Numbered from the stretch's first letter, positions 27,542 through 37,894 are shown. The stretch is DNA of 64,000 nt from Acinetobacter radioresistens DSM 6976 = NBRC 102413 = CIP 103788 (GCF_006757745.1 NZ_AP019740.1:1612001-1676000); one strand, 5' to 3'. Notes: a model not told the origin generated them from the letters alone. Program-made: numbers and translations.

Positions 27542-29212
27542 ATGGCAAGCCCAGCACAAACAATACGTCATAAGCTCCTCAATACATTTTTCTCAAGACA
27601 ATCGGTCTGGTTCCTGTGCATTCTGATCGCATTAGGTATTACCATGCTTAGGCTATTCTATGAGCCACATTATATTTATTACTTCGTTTCAGATACCTTG
27701 CTTAACAGTGTCTGGCTAATCACAGCTTTGCTCAGCCTGCTGGGTCTCTATGATGTTTTGCAGAATCGTCACTCGATCTTAAAAAACTATCCGATTATGG
27801 GCCACTTTCGCTATATCTTTGAAGATTTTCGTCCAGAGATCCGGCAGTATTTTATTGAATCGGATCATGATGCACTGCCATTTTCACGGGTACAGCGCAG
27901 TCTAGTATATCAGCGTGCGAAAAATGAAAATTCAGATAAACCCTTTGGCTCAATTTTAGATGTCTATCAGGCAGATTATCGTTTTATTACTCACTCCCTG
28001 GCACCTTGCTCACCAGCAGATCCGGCCACTTTTCGTATTCAGATTGGTAATGAGCAATGTACTCAGCCCTATAGCGCTTCAATTTTCAATATCTCTGGCA
28101 TGAGTTTTGGCAGTCTCAGCGCCAATGCAATTCTGGCGTTAAATCAGGGTGCCAAGATGGGTAACTTTTACCATGACACAGGAGAAGGCAGTATCAGCCC
28201 TTATCATCTGGAAAATGGTGGCGATTTGGTCTGGCAAATTGCCAGTGGTTATTTTGGCTGCCGGACGCTTGACGGACAGTTTGATGAAGGAAAGTTTGCT
28301 AAACAGGCACAACTTGAACAGGTTAAAATGATTGAACTCAAACTTTCCCAAGGCGCCAAACCGGGTCATGGCGGTATTTTGCCAAAGCATAAAATTTCTG
28401 AAGAAATTGCCCTGATTCGGGGAGTAAGTCGTGATCGTGACTGCATCTCTCCTTCTACCCACTCTGCTTTTCGTACACCGATCCAGATGATGCACTTTCT
28501 GCAAAAATTACGTGATCTTTCTGGTGGTAAACCAGTAGGCTTTAAGCTCTGTATTGGGCATCCATGGCAATTTATGAGTATTGTAAAAGCTATGCTGGAA
28601 ACCAAAATTGTACCGGATTTTATTGTAGTCGATGGCTCTGAGGGTGGTACAGGTGCAGCACCAATTGAATTTAGTGACTACATTGGTACACCTCTGCGTG
28701 AAGGCTTACGCTTTGTACATAATACCTTGGTGGGTACCGGTTTACGTGATCAGATCAAGATTGGAGCAGCGGGTAAAATCGTCAGTGCATTTGATATTGC
28801 CAGTACATTTGCACTGGGCGCAGACTGGGTGAATTCAGGTCGGGGGTTCATGTTTGCAATTGGCTGTATACAGGCACAAAGCTGCCATACCAATCAGTGC
28901 CCGGTTGGGGTAGCTACACAGGACCGTGACCGACAAAAAGCTTTACATGTGCCCACCAAAGCTGAACGGGTTTTTAATTTCCATAAAAACACTTTGCATG
29001 CCCTGGCAGATATGATAGCAGCAGCAGGCTTGCGTCATCCTTCGGAACTTGATGCACACCATCTGACACAACGGATTAATGACCGGGAAATTAAAAATTA
29101 TGCCCAGTTGCATTATTTTATGGAGGAAAATGCCCTTATTAATAACCAGCTTCAGGATAAAGAAAATTTTTATTACCGCATGTGGCAAATGGCCAGTGCT
29201 CAAAAATTCTGA
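27542..29212 (+). CDS. Membrane-anchored FMN-binding glutamate synthase-family protein
   Basis: 556 aa. Two N-terminal membrane helices (about 21-40 and 53-74) followed by the FMN-binding domain of the GltB large subunit: NISGMSFGSLSANAI, GEGSISPYH, KPGHGGILP, VDGSEGGTGAAP, KIGAAGKI and the 3Fe-4S cysteine cluster CIQAQSCHTNQCPVG. The glutaminase domain of real glutamate synthase is absent, so it is probably not a classical GOGAT. Physiological role unknown; this stand-alone form is widespread in bacteria. Confidence 0.9.
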   Translation: MASPAQTIRHKLLNTFFSRQSVWFLCILIALGITMLRLFYEPHYIYYFVSDTLLNSVWLITALLSLLGLYDVLQNRHSILKNYPIMGHFRYIFEDFRPEIRQYFIESDHDALPFSRVQRSLVYQRAKNENSDKPFGSILDVYQADYRFITHSLAPCSPADPATFRIQIGNEQCTQPYSASIFNISGMSFGSLSANAILALNQGAKMGNFYHDTGEGSISPYHLENGGDLVWQIASGYFGCRTLDGQFDEGKFAKQAQLEQVKMIELKLSQGAKPGHGGILPKHKISEEIALIRGVSRDRDCISPSTHSAFRTPIQMMHFLQKLRDLSGGKPVGFKLCIGHPWQFMSIVKAMLETKIVPDFIVVDGSEGGTGAAPIEFSDYIGTPLREGLRFVHNTLVGTGLRDQIKIGAAGKIVSAFDIASTFALGADWVNSGRGFMFAIGCIQAQSCHTNQCPVGVATQDRDRQKALHVPTKAERVFNFHKNTLHALADMIAAAGLRHPSELDAHHLTQRINDREIKNYAQLHYFMEENALINNQLQDKENFYYRMWQMASAQKF

Positions 29213-29288
29213 ACTGTAAAAAGCTGAGTACATACATTCTTCACTTGGCTAACTTGATCACCATAAAACTCTATCTGAGGAAAATACG

Positions 29289-30158
29289 ATGAGTAACTTG
29301 CGCTGTTATAAACAAATGCCTGTATGGTCTAATAAAACCCTTCCTCAGAATTTCCGCGAGAAACATAATACTCAAGAAGGGACTTGGGCTAAATTGACAA
29401 TATTGCAGGGCGAACTGGTATTTGCCATGCTATCAGAAAATGGTGAAATAATTTCTGAAGAAACTTTTAATGCTAGTCATCAACCTTCCTTAGTCTCACC
29501 TCAAGCATGGCACAAAATTGTCTCTACCAGTTCCGATATTGCCTGCCAACTTGAATTTTTCTGTGAACCTGAGCGTTACTTTGAAAAGAAATATGGACTA
29601 GTACCAACGCATTCCGAAATACGTATGGCGAGTAAAATTCTGCACAGTGCAGGTACCGCACTTGATCTTGGTTGTGGTAGTGGTCGCAATACACTTTTTC
29701 TCAGTGAAAAAGGTTTTGAGGTCGATGCATGGGATATTAATGAAGCTAGCATCAATAAGCTTAATGAAATTATTGGTGCAGAGAAAATTGATCATATTCA
29801 CACTGAAATACGTGACCTGAACCAGAATCCCATTATTGAAAAACGCTATAACTTTATCTTTTCAACGGTTGTGCTGATGTTTTTACAGCCCACTACTATT
29901 CCCCGACTTATAGAAGAAATGCAAAAAGCAACTCTGCCTGAAGGTTATAATCTGATTGTTGCGGCTATGGATACACCAGACTATCCATGTAATGTTGATT
30001 TCCCCTTCACCTTTAAAGAAGGAGAGCTCATTCGTTATTATACAGGTTGGAATATCTTACAATATAATGAAGATGTTGGTGAACTGCATCGGCTCGATGA
30101 GCATGGTCGCCGGATAAAATTGCGTTTTGCTACATTACTGGCAAAAAAACAGGCTTGA
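29289..30158 (+). CDS. tehB: SAM-dependent methyltransferase TehB with N-terminal cupin-like domain
   Basis: 289 aa, the long (Haemophilus-type) TehB. Residues 1-100 form the TehB-associated beta domain (MPVWSNKTLPQNFREKHNT at its start); residues 110-289 are the methyltransferase with SAM motif ALDLGCGSGRNTLFLS and AAMDTPDYPCNVDFPF. Confers tellurite resistance through methylation in other bacteria. AGGAAA before ATG; terminator after. Confidence 0.92.
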   Translation: MSNLRCYKQMPVWSNKTLPQNFREKHNTQEGTWAKLTILQGELVFAMLSENGEIISEETFNASHQPSLVSPQAWHKIVSTSSDIACQLEFFCEPERYFEKKYGLVPTHSEIRMASKILHSAGTALDLGCGSGRNTLFLSEKGFEVDAWDINEASINKLNEIIGAEKIDHIHTEIRDLNQNPIIEKRYNFIFSTVVLMFLQPTTIPRLIEEMQKATLPEGYNLIVAAMDTPDYPCNVDFPFTFKEGELIRYYTGWNILQYNEDVGELHRLDEHGRRIKLRFATLLAKKQA

Positions 30159-30188
30159 ATATAAAAGCATACTATTCACTAAAAACTA

Positions 30189-30216
30189 CAAAGCCAGGTC
30201 ATTACTCTGGCTTTTC
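30189..30216. terminator. Terminator after tehB
   Basis: AAAGCCAG (30190-30197) and CTGGCTTTT (30207-30215), 31 bases after the stop; lies between convergent genes. Confidence 0.75.
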
Positions 30217-30273
30217 CAGAAGATTATATGACAGTAAATTTTATTAGTGCTTAATGCCAGATCATGAGCTTAT

Positions 30274-31305
30274 TTATTCATAATAGTATTTTGAAGGTCT
30301 GGCGTGTAGAAATGCCGGAATCAGCCCGGTAAGTGCAGCCCGAATATCAGCCCGCTCATTAATGAGTTGATGCGAACCCTCTTCAAGCATAAGCAGGGTC
30401 TGTAACCGGAATTTTCGCCGGATAAATTCAATGTTATAACGCCAGTCTACCGTCTGGTCCAGTGCTCCCTGAGCAAGCCAGACTGGTATTCGGCAAGCTG
30501 GTCTCTGCTCCATTTCCTGCATCCACCGCGACATCGCCAGAATCCAGTCCATACCCATCATACGGGGCTGTAAGGGATCTTTTAAGCGAATAAAGCGCAG
30601 AAATTCCGGATTATGGTTATTACGCCGGAAATGTCGAGGCACTTGCCGCTTGATACGCCGGATAATACCGAGGCCAACCGGGTTATGCCACCATGCTGTT
30701 TTTGCAGGTCGAATGAGTGGAGATAAAAGCAAAATACGATCAACAATCGGATTACGGCGCTGCTCAGCATATTCGAGCAAATGATGCATCCAGATTGCGC
30801 CTCCTGTACTCTGCCCAATACCTAACCATGGTTGCGGCAACTGGTCAGCCTGACGAACATACTGATATACGGCCAGTAAAACTTGCTGATAATGATCAAA
30901 ATTCTGGATATTGGCCGGCGAACCGTCACTTAAGCCATGCCCTGGCAAGTCATATGTTATTACGCTGAAGCCCTGTTCAAGTATTTCACGGATGATTGGC
31001 TGGTAAATGCCACTGTGTTCAAGATAACCATGCAGCAAACAGACCGTACCTTTAATTTCAGCAACTCTCGGTTTAAAAACCTGTACATGTAATCGAAAAA
31101 GTGGCATGGGAACATAACCCTGCCATTGGTCACAGTCCAGCAGATTTAAGCCATAAAGTTTGCGATAAGCTAAAATATCAACTGAGGGCTCATACGGGCG
31201 GTTCAGATTTAATGGTTCTAGAAGCTGTGAAGTAATTTCACGGCTAGGTATAGGCAAGTCAAGCTGGGTAAGTACATTCGGATTTAAAAACGGGATATCT
31301 GACAT
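30274..31305 (-). CDS. Alpha/beta hydrolase (monoacylglycerol lipase/S33-like)
   Basis: 343 aa. Oxyanion loop VCLLHGYLEHSGIY, DLPGHGLSDG, nucleophile in GIGQSTGGAIW, acid in LAQGALDQTVDW and His in EEGSHQLINE. Lipase/lysophospholipase-like hydrolase; substrate not predictable. ATG overlaps the stop of the YdcF gene (TAATG), with GGAGGT 5-7 bases upstream, so it is the last gene of the phosphatase-murB operon. Confidence 0.88.
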   Translation of the reverse strand: MSDIPFLNPNVLTQLDLPIPSREITSQLLEPLNLNRPYEPSVDILAYRKLYGLNLLDCDQWQGYVPMPLFRLHVQVFKPRVAEIKGTVCLLHGYLEHSGIYQPIIREILEQGFSVITYDLPGHGLSDGSPANIQNFDHYQQVLLAVYQYVRQADQLPQPWLGIGQSTGGAIWMHHLLEYAEQRRNPIVDRILLLSPLIRPAKTAWWHNPVGLGIIRRIKRQVPRHFRRNNHNPEFLRFIRLKDPLQPRMMGMDWILAMSRWMQEMEQRPACRIPVWLAQGALDQTVDWRYNIEFIRRKFRLQTLLMLEEGSHQLINERADIRAALTGLIPAFLHARPSKYYYE

Positions 31306-32444
31306 TAAGGTACCTCCCGGCAGCCACTTGAGCCAAATAGGATATCGCGAATTGTGGCCAGCATTTCGTAATTGGCACGGCGACTGTGATCATAATTCTG
31401 CCGGCTTGGACGCCAGTCTGTTAATTTTGAAGGCATAGGTGCTTCAACCGGTATGGTTTCTATACCGTTTAGTGCAAATAAACGGCGTGTACGTGGCATA
31501 TGATAAACATCCGTGATCAAGATTACTGTAGGTGCCCCACCTTTTTTCTGTAAAAGCAATGAACTGAACCGTGAATTCTCACAGGTATTCATACTGCGGT
31601 TTTCCAGTAATTTTGCTTCTACATTTCTTTCTTTTAGCCAAGCCTGCATATAAGGGGCTTCTACCCCGCTTAAAACAATGGGTAAATGGTATTGTTTTTC
31701 GACTTCCAGGGTTTTCTCGAGCCGCAAGCGGGTATATTTATTCACTACAATATCTTTCTGGTTATCAGCTAAAGTCAATCCGCCACCTAAAACAACAATT
31801 GCATAAGGTTTGCTGGAACTTGCCGGATAGACTGGTTCATTTTTTTCTTTTTGTATTTGGGCAATATCTTGATAAATTTCGCTTTCTACTGCCTCTTGCT
31901 GTTCAACCGGATGTGTCATCAGGAAATCTATATATTGCTCCATTAACACCTTATTCTCTGCGCTATTCAATTGCAGAAGCTCACGCATGTCTTCAACCGA
32001 ATCGGAGACTGGCTGTTCTTGTTCCTGTCCTTTTTTATCAACAGATGGAACCAGTAATGGAATAACCGGTTGGTCGTCCTTATCGTTTTCTTCTTTTTCC
32101 TGTTCTTCAATAATAATTTTTTGCAATGCTTTATAACGGGCCTGTAGCGTAGGCAAATCCTGTGCATTCTGGTTTTGCATAGACTGCTCCATCAGTTTTA
32201 AATATGCCTGACGGGCAATCCAGAGATTTGAACCAGGCTCTAGTTCCTCATATTCGCTCAGGGCGGCCATTTCCTGACTTTTTGCTGCCACTTGATTGAC
32301 TTCTACTGGCACAAAAGTATTAAGAGCCTTGACCACCAGCTGCGAATAAAAAGGAGTATAGATAAAAACCATCAGACAGCCGAGCAGTACAAATATGCCT
32401 GCGGCAAGCTGTACTAAACGCACCATCCAATGATACTGAGCCAT
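31305..32444 (-). CDS. YdcF/ElyC-family (DUF218) protein
   Basis: 379 aa. N-terminal membrane helix (about 11-33), a charged periplasmic helical region (about 60-200), then a DUF218 domain from about 212: YAIVVLGGGLTLADN, LPIVLSGVEAPY, ENRSMNTCENS and ITDVYHMPRTRRLF. ElyC and SanA relatives affect envelope integrity and peptidoglycan precursor handling, which fits its place directly after murB (7-base gap). The long charged insert between membrane helix and domain is larger than in SanA. Confidence 0.88.
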   Translation of the reverse strand: MAQYHWMVRLVQLAAGIFVLLGCLMVFIYTPFYSQLVVKALNTFVPVEVNQVAAKSQEMAALSEYEELEPGSNLWIARQAYLKLMEQSMQNQNAQDLPTLQARYKALQKIIIEEQEKEENDKDDQPVIPLLVPSVDKKGQEQEQPVSDSVEDMRELLQLNSAENKVLMEQYIDFLMTHPVEQQEAVESEIYQDIAQIQKEKNEPVYPASSSKPYAIVVLGGGLTLADNQKDIVVNKYTRLRLEKTLEVEKQYHLPIVLSGVEAPYMQAWLKERNVEAKLLENRSMNTCENSRFSSLLLQKKGGAPTVILITDVYHMPRTRRLFALNGIETIPVEAPMPSKLTDWRPSRQNYDHSRRANYEMLATIRDILFGSSGCREVP

Positions 32445-32451
32445 AAACTGT

Positions 32452-33489
32452 TTATTCCGTATGTGAGCAAATCTGGGCTATTTCATTATAGAGTACCGGT
32501 TCCGGCTCGAGCATGATGTTAAATTTCTGATAAACATCGTGCTGTACCGCGCAGTATGTAGCTTTGATATCTTCTAATGACGCTTCAGCATAGTTGACCA
32601 GGACCAGTGCCTGTTTTTCAAACATGCCTACCTGACCCAGACGCTTACCCTTCCATCCTGCCTGCTCAATCAGCCAGCCGGCTGCAATCTTGGCCTGACC
32701 AGTCAACTGGGGGTAATGCGGTAGTCTCGGGAATCGCACTGCCAGTTTTTGATAAGCCTCATTACTAATCACAGGATTTTTAAAAAAACTGCCGGCATTA
32801 GGATATTGTGCCGGATCAGGTAACTTACTTTGTCGAATATGAATAACCTGCTGTTGCAGGTTTTCGGCACTCTGATCACCTGCCATAGCCAGTTTCAGAT
32901 CGCCATAGTTCAGCTTGAGCTGCGGTGTTTTTAATAACCTGAATGTTACATGGGTAATAATGTAGCGATTTGGCTGATCTTTAAAAATACTGTGCCGGTA
33001 TGAAAAACCGCAATCTTTAGCACAGATCGAGTCAAACTGGCCAGTTTCACGGTCATATACTTGTACCGATTCAATAAAATCCCCAGCTTCTACCCCATAA
33101 GCACCAATATTCTGTACAGGTGACGCGCCAACTCGTCCTGGAATTAAAGCCAGGTTCTGTAAGCCATACAAGCGTTTTGTGGTGGTATAGAGTACAAACT
33201 CATGCCAGACCTGACCGGCACCCACCCTCAGGCTGCGGCTTTGTTCATCTTCATCTAAATACTCAATACCTTGAATATCAATATGCATGACCAGTGCATT
33301 AATCTTTTCAGGTAGAAGCAGGTTACTGCCACCAGAAAGTACAAGAATATTCAGCTGATTCTGGATAGCATATTGAACCGCAGCCGGAATCTGCCGAGTC
33401 TGTTCAATGTGAATGTAATGGGAAGCGACACTGTTAAGCTTTAAACTGTTAAAAGGTTTAAGTTGAATATTATTTTGAATCTGAATCAC
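32452..33489 (-). CDS. murB: UDP-N-acetylenolpyruvoylglucosamine reductase
   Basis: 345 aa type I MurB, FAD-dependent reduction of UDP-GlcNAc-enolpyruvate in peptidoglycan synthesis. FAD site [42 protein letters not shown] (by its ends), SYRHSIFKD and catalytic NAGSFFKNP. The GTG at 33489 with AAAGG upstream gives the usual family length; an ATG at 33534 would add 15 unlike residues and overlap the phosphatase gene more deeply. The GTG start still overlaps nothing beyond the phosphatase tail region (33506), leaving 16 bases. Confidence 0.93.
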   Translation of the reverse strand: MIQIQNNIQLKPFNSLKLNSVASHYIHIEQTRQIPAAVQYAIQNQLNILVLSGGSNLLLPEKINALVMHIDIQGIEYLDEDEQSRSLRVGAGQVWHEFVLYTTTKRLYGLQNLALIPGRVGASPVQNIGAYGVEAGDFIESVQVYDRETGQFDSICAKDCGFSYRHSIFKDQPNRYIITHVTFRLLKTPQLKLNYGDLKLAMAGDQSAENLQQQVIHIRQSKLPDPAQYPNAGSFFKNPVISNEAYQKLAVRFPRLPHYPQLTGQAKIAAGWLIEQAGWKGKRLGQVGMFEKQALVLVNYAEASLEDIKATYCAVQHDVYQKFNIMLEPEPVLYNEIAQICSHTE

Positions 33490-33505
33490 ATCTAAACCTT
33501 TTAAA

Positions 33506-34015
33506 TTACTGACCAAACTGACTTTTAAATACATTTATCCAGGCACGACTGCTTGATTCACACTGATCCAGTACCCGCTCAAAACCATCAAGTCCGCCAT
33601 AATAGGGATCGGGTAAAGCCTGCTTGGAATATTCAGGGTCATGCTCACTCATCAGAGCAACTTTTGCACGCAGGCATGTTTCGCCATATTCAAGACCAGC
33701 TTGATGCATTACTGCTTGTATATCTTCAAGATTCTGATGATCCATTGTCAGAATCAAGTCAAAATCAAGAAAATCCTGAGTCTTTAACTGACGAGCTCTT
33801 AACGTTGAGAGATCATAACCACGTTTTTTAGCATGCTTCTGACTCCGTTGGTCAGGTGCTTTACCTGGATGATAATTACTGGTGCCAGCTGAATCAACGA
33901 TTACATTTAACTGATGCTCGTCACAATAATGCCTCAGGACAATTTCCGCTGTGGGAGAGCAGCAAATATTTCCTAAACAGACACACAACACCTTATACGG
34001 CGCTTTGGACGACAT
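33506..34015 (-). CDS. Low-molecular-weight protein tyrosine phosphatase with mutated P-loop
   Basis: 169 aa LMW-PTP fold. The P-loop reads [13 protein letters not shown]: nucleophile Cys13 is present but the invariant Arg of C-x5-R, expected at residue 19, is Cys (codon TGC at 33961-33959; CGC would restore Arg). The general-acid Asp136 is intact in LPDPYYGG, and the [12 protein letters not shown] strand is normal. Without the Arg, phosphate binding should be severely impaired. First gene of the murB operon; relatives act on tyrosine kinases of capsule export, but no capsule gene is near. Either a recent inactivation or a sequence error. Confidence 0.9.
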   Translation of the reverse strand: MSSKAPYKVLCVCLGNICCSPTAEIVLRHYCDEHQLNVIVDSAGTSNYHPGKAPDQRSQKHAKKRGYDLSTLRARQLKTQDFLDFDLILTMDHQNLEDIQAVMHQAGLEYGETCLRAKVALMSEHDPEYSKQALPDPYYGGLDGFERVLDQCESSSRAWINVFKSQFGQ

Positions 34016-34131
34016 AACGACCTCAAGTACAGCTTTCTTTTGAAGAGTCTTATGTTAAGTTATTTACAGGATGAATCCTATAGAACTGTAAAACAATAAT
34101 GTTCAATTTTTTAAAGAATTAAGGAAAACGT

Positions 34132-35292
34132 ATGGGCCAATTTCAGTTTCAAACCGTTCCCAATATTATTGCTGGGCTAGGCTCAATTGAGAGACTCAAG
34201 CAAATCTTGATAGAGCAGAAGTCCAAAAAACTGTTATTGGTTACCGATCCGGGAATGCTGGCTCAGCAGCTTCATCAACCTGTTTTAGATATTTTACATA
34301 GCATTGGACTTGAATATAGTATTTATGCTGATGTACAGGCTGATCCACCAGAAGACGTAGTCCTGGCAGCCGCCCGTTTTGCCCGAGAAGAAAAAGCAGA
34401 CATTATTTTAGGCTTTGGTGGCGGCAGCTCTATGGACGTTGCCAAGATTATTGCCCTGCTTGCGCATCCTGAACAACAGCAAAAGCTCCAGGAGATGTAT
34501 GGTGTAAATCAGGTCCAAGGCGCACGACTGAAATTAATTTTAATTCCCACCACTGCTGGTACCGGCTCCGAAGTCACGCCTATTTCGATAGTAACCACTG
34601 GGGAAACAACAAAAAGTGGAATAGTATCACCTGTGCTTTTTGCAGATACTACTATACTCGATGCAAATTTCACCCGAAATTTACCGCGTCATATTACTGC
34701 AGCGACCGGTATTGATGCGATGGTACATGCTGTCGAAGCCTATACATCTAAAATTAAAAAAAATTTCTATGCGGATTTACTCGCAGTTAAAGCGCTCCAG
34801 ATTCTTTATACAAATTTAAGACCGGTACTTGAAGATGGCCAAAATATGGAAGCCCGGCAGAATATGCTGGTCGGTTCAATGCTTGCCGGGCAGGCCTTTG
34901 CCAACTCACCAGTGGGTGCGGTACATGCCTTGGCTTATCCGCTTGGTGGACACTTCCATATTTCACATGGGCATAGCAATGCTCTGGTTTTTACTGAAGT
35001 CTTAAAATTTAACCTGACTTATGCCAAGCAGCACTATGCTGAATTGATGTTACATATTGAACCTAAAAGTAGTGGCTCAGTAGAAGGCCTCAGTGATCTG
35101 TTTATTGATCATATGCAAAATTATCTGGACATCACTGGTTTACCCTTGACTTTGCAATCACTCGCAATACCTGAGCAGGCTTTAGAACAGCTGGCACAAG
35201 ATGCAGTATTACAAACCCGGCTATTACAGAATAACCCCCGTGAGCTGGGTTATGAAGATGCGCTCAATATATACCGAGCCATTTATTCATGA
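34132..35292 (+). CDS. Iron-containing alcohol dehydrogenase
   Basis: 386 aa group III alcohol dehydrogenase: NAD motif FGGGSSMDVAK, PTTAGTGSEVTP, metal-binding Asp/His in AATGIDAMVHAVEAYTS and AVHALAYPLGGHFHISHGHS (20 residues). Oxidises alcohols or reduces aldehydes/ketones; substrate unknown. AAGGAAAACGT before ATG. Its stop overlaps the start of the thioesterase gene (ATGA), a coupled pair that may process a CoA/aldehyde intermediate. Confidence 0.93.
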   Translation: MGQFQFQTVPNIIAGLGSIERLKQILIEQKSKKLLLVTDPGMLAQQLHQPVLDILHSIGLEYSIYADVQADPPEDVVLAAARFAREEKADIILGFGGGSSMDVAKIIALLAHPEQQQKLQEMYGVNQVQGARLKLILIPTTAGTGSEVTPISIVTTGETTKSGIVSPVLFADTTILDANFTRNLPRHITAATGIDAMVHAVEAYTSKIKKNFYADLLAVKALQILYTNLRPVLEDGQNMEARQNMLVGSMLAGQAFANSPVGAVHALAYPLGGHFHISHGHSNALVFTEVLKFNLTYAKQHYAELMLHIEPKSSGSVEGLSDLFIDHMQNYLDITGLPLTLQSLAIPEQALEQLAQDAVLQTRLLQNNPRELGYEDALNIYRAIYS

Positions 35293-35723
35293 ATAAGCCT
35301 GTAATTACCGAACGCAAGCATTTTAGATTTTTCTTGCCGATTCAGACTCGCTGGGCAGATAATGATATATACGGGCACGTCAATAACGTAACCTATTATA
35401 GCTATTTTGACACGGCGGCTAATTCGCTGCTGATTCAGAAAGCAGGGTTTAATATTCATCAATCCCCTGTAATTGGGCTGGTAGTTGATTCTGCTTGCAG
35501 CTTTTTTCAGGAACTGTCTTTTCCTGAAATAATTGAGGTTGGCGTAGCAATTGAACGGATTGGCCAATCTTCTTTAACATATCGTTTAGCGATTTTTAAA
35601 CAGGGTCAGCAGCAAGCATCTGCACAAGGTCACTTTGTTCATGTGCTTGTAAATCGTGAAACACGAAAAAGCACTCCCATATCTCAACAGATGCGGGAGG
35701 ATCTAGCCACTTATTGTTTATAA
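35289..35723 (+). CDS. Hotdog-fold acyl-CoA thioesterase
   Basis: 144 aa 4-hydroxybenzoyl-CoA thioesterase/YbgC-like protein. Catalytic Asp in TRWADNDIYGHVNNVTYY and ISQLT-type core (VDSACSFFQELSFP, GHFVHVLVNRETRK). Hydrolyses short or aromatic acyl-CoA. Coupled to the Fe-ADH gene by a 4-base overlap and ends 5 bases before the convergent dnaX. Confidence 0.9.
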   Translation: MNKPVITERKHFRFFLPIQTRWADNDIYGHVNNVTYYSYFDTAANSLLIQKAGFNIHQSPVIGLVVDSACSFFQELSFPEIIEVGVAIERIGQSSLTYRLAIFKQGQQQASAQGHFVHVLVNRETRKSTPISQQMREDLATYCL

Positions 35724-35728
35724 AACAA

Positions 35729-37894
35729 TCATGATTTTAACTGGATATTTTGCAGCTCGGCATCAAAAAGATGAATTAAACTCTGAATTGCAGGCTCCTG
35801 CTGTAGTAATTCTTTTGCACGCTGGTACGCTTTTTCCTTGCGTACCGTTTGCATGATATATGGCGTGATCTGCTCAATTTCTTTGTATTCCACTTGAAAC
35901 TGTGTATCAGGCCATTGCTCTTTCATGGCTTGCTCTAAAGCATGCTGGAGCTGAGACAGCATTCCTTCATATTGTTGTGGAATTTGAAAAACTGACAGGC
36001 CATTAATCGTGCCTGTCATCAGTCCATGCTGGGCCAGCTCTTGAACGGCAGGTGATAACTCGCTATTCCTAAACCAGTATTCCCATTTGTCTACAGTCCA
36101 TTCATGCTCTAACTGCTGAGGTGTTAGTGTTAGAATATCCTGAGGCATCAAGTGACCAGAGTTTTCATATTGCTGAGCGCTAATACCAGCTTTTTCCAGC
36201 TTAGTATCAGACAATTCTTCATCAGAAAAACTATGAGATACCTGCTCAATCTTTCCCCCGGTTTTAAAGGACTCGGCTACAGGTAACTCAACAAATAAAT
36301 CTTCCGCAGATATGGTAGGCGCTGTTTCACTCTGGCTAAGATCTTTTGGTATATCGGATTGGGTGTTTATTGCCAGTTCTGAAATGACTAGAGCATCAGG
36401 CTCAAGAAATTTAGTATCCAAAAGATCAGCAGAAGGCGCTACCGGTTTAGGCTGAACATTTAAACCTGCCTCATCAAACCCGACCAGCCCATCAGCCGAG
36501 TTTAAATTAAAGCTCAGCATTTCATTTGCTGCTGAACTTTCCTCAGTATTACTGTCCGGAACAGCTGATTTTAGCGGTTTTTTCTCAAAAGGTTTAGAAG
36601 AGTCTGCCGTAGTTTTAGACACAGTGTCTGGCTCTGCTCCAGCGAATGATAACTCTTCAGAAATAAAATTTGTCTCAGGCTCAAGTTTCTCTGCTAAAAC
36701 TGTTACCTGTGGTTCAGACGAACGAGGTGCTGTATTAACTTCTGCCGATGCTGAAAAGCTACTATCAGAAACCGCCGGTCTAGAATTGTCTATTGATATT
36801 TCATCAGGTGCCAAAGGTCGAAAAGCTAACAGCCGTAAAATACACATTTCAAAGCCCTGCTCTTGCGTAACAGACAGTTGCAGGTCAGCTCGCCCCTTAC
36901 AGGCAATTTGATAATACAGTTGCAGGTCTTGCGCTGAAATCAGGCGTGAGAGCTGTAAAATTTTACGGTTAATCTCATCACTGTATTTAAGGCCTAGGTC
37001 AGGCAAATATTGTAATAGAGCCAATTCGTGTAAGGTCGAAATCAACTGATCCAGAACAAGTGAAACATCCAGTGCCTGATGTCTAAACTGTAATAAAAGC
37101 TGGCTGACCCGGGCCTGATTATTCTGATGAATAGCCAAGATCAGGTCATAGATGATAGTGCGGTCAATGAGCCCCAGCATCTCTTTGACATCCTGATGGT
37201 GTACCTCACCCTGACCATAAGCAATAGCCTGATCTGTCAGGGACAATGCATCACGTAGGGAGCCTTGGGCAGACTCACCAATTTGCCAGATGGCGTCACT
37301 ATCGGCATTAATCTCTTCTTTTTGTAAAATTCGGGTTAAATGTTCAGTAATCTCATCAACTGCTAATGGTCGCAAGGTAAATTGCAGGCATCGTGAAATA
37401 ACCGTAATAGGTAATTTCTGCGGATCTGTGGTAGCGAATAAAAACTTTACATGCTCTGGCGGCTCTTCGAGCGTTTTCAGGAGTGCATTAAAAGAGTGAG
37501 TAGAGAGCATATGCACTTCATCGATCAGATAAACCTTAAAGCGTCCCTGAGTCGGTGCATAAGGTACATTGTCGAGCAGTTCGCGGGTATCTTCAACTTT
37601 GGTTCTTGAAGCGGCATCAATTTCAATCAGATCAATGAAACGGCCTTCATTGACGGCTTTACAGGTAGCACATACTTCGCATGGTGTAGAAGTAACACCG
37701 GTTTCACAGTTTAAGCACTTTGCTAAAATACGCGCAATTGTTGTTTTGCCTACGCCACGTGTACCTGTAAATAAATAAGCATGATGCAGACGGCCACGTT
37801 CTAACGCATTGGTCAGCGCCCGTGACACATGGCTTTGCCCGACCAGCTCATTAAAGTTGCGTGGACGATATTTTCGCGCAAGTACTTGATACAT
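35729..37894 (-). CDS. dnaX: DNA polymerase III subunits gamma/tau
   Basis: 721 aa. AAA+ clamp-loader module: VLARKYRPRNFNELVGQ, Walker A GTRGVGKTTIAR (about 44-55), zinc cysteines C63, C72, C75 and C78, DEVHMLS and SRC (arginine finger). Residues about 380-590 form a long acidic, Ser/Glu-rich linker; residues about 600-721 are the tau C-terminal domain that binds polymerase alpha. ATG 37894 has AAGGAG 5 bases upstream; a longer in-frame ORF to 37963 adds 23 unlike residues. I found no canonical A-AAA-AAG slippery site, so production of gamma by frameshifting is not supported. Confidence 0.95.
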   Translation of the reverse strand: MYQVLARKYRPRNFNELVGQSHVSRALTNALERGRLHHAYLFTGTRGVGKTTIARILAKCLNCETGVTSTPCEVCATCKAVNEGRFIDLIEIDAASRTKVEDTRELLDNVPYAPTQGRFKVYLIDEVHMLSTHSFNALLKTLEEPPEHVKFLFATTDPQKLPITVISRCLQFTLRPLAVDEITEHLTRILQKEEINADSDAIWQIGESAQGSLRDALSLTDQAIAYGQGEVHHQDVKEMLGLIDRTIIYDLILAIHQNNQARVSQLLLQFRHQALDVSLVLDQLISTLHELALLQYLPDLGLKYSDEINRKILQLSRLISAQDLQLYYQIACKGRADLQLSVTQEQGFEMCILRLLAFRPLAPDEISIDNSRPAVSDSSFSASAEVNTAPRSSEPQVTVLAEKLEPETNFISEELSFAGAEPDTVSKTTADSSKPFEKKPLKSAVPDSNTEESSAANEMLSFNLNSADGLVGFDEAGLNVQPKPVAPSADLLDTKFLEPDALVISELAINTQSDIPKDLSQSETAPTISAEDLFVELPVAESFKTGGKIEQVSHSFSDEELSDTKLEKAGISAQQYENSGHLMPQDILTLTPQQLEHEWTVDKWEYWFRNSELSPAVQELAQHGLMTGTINGLSVFQIPQQYEGMLSQLQHALEQAMKEQWPDTQFQVEYKEIEQITPYIMQTVRKEKAYQRAKELLQQEPAIQSLIHLFDAELQNIQLKS

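Noticed and set aside
36578..36583. A6 run in dnaX as a possible gamma frameshift site
   Set aside because: Frame reads GAG AAA AAA CCG, which does not fit the X-XXY-YYZ slippery pattern; no evidence for gamma synthesis here.
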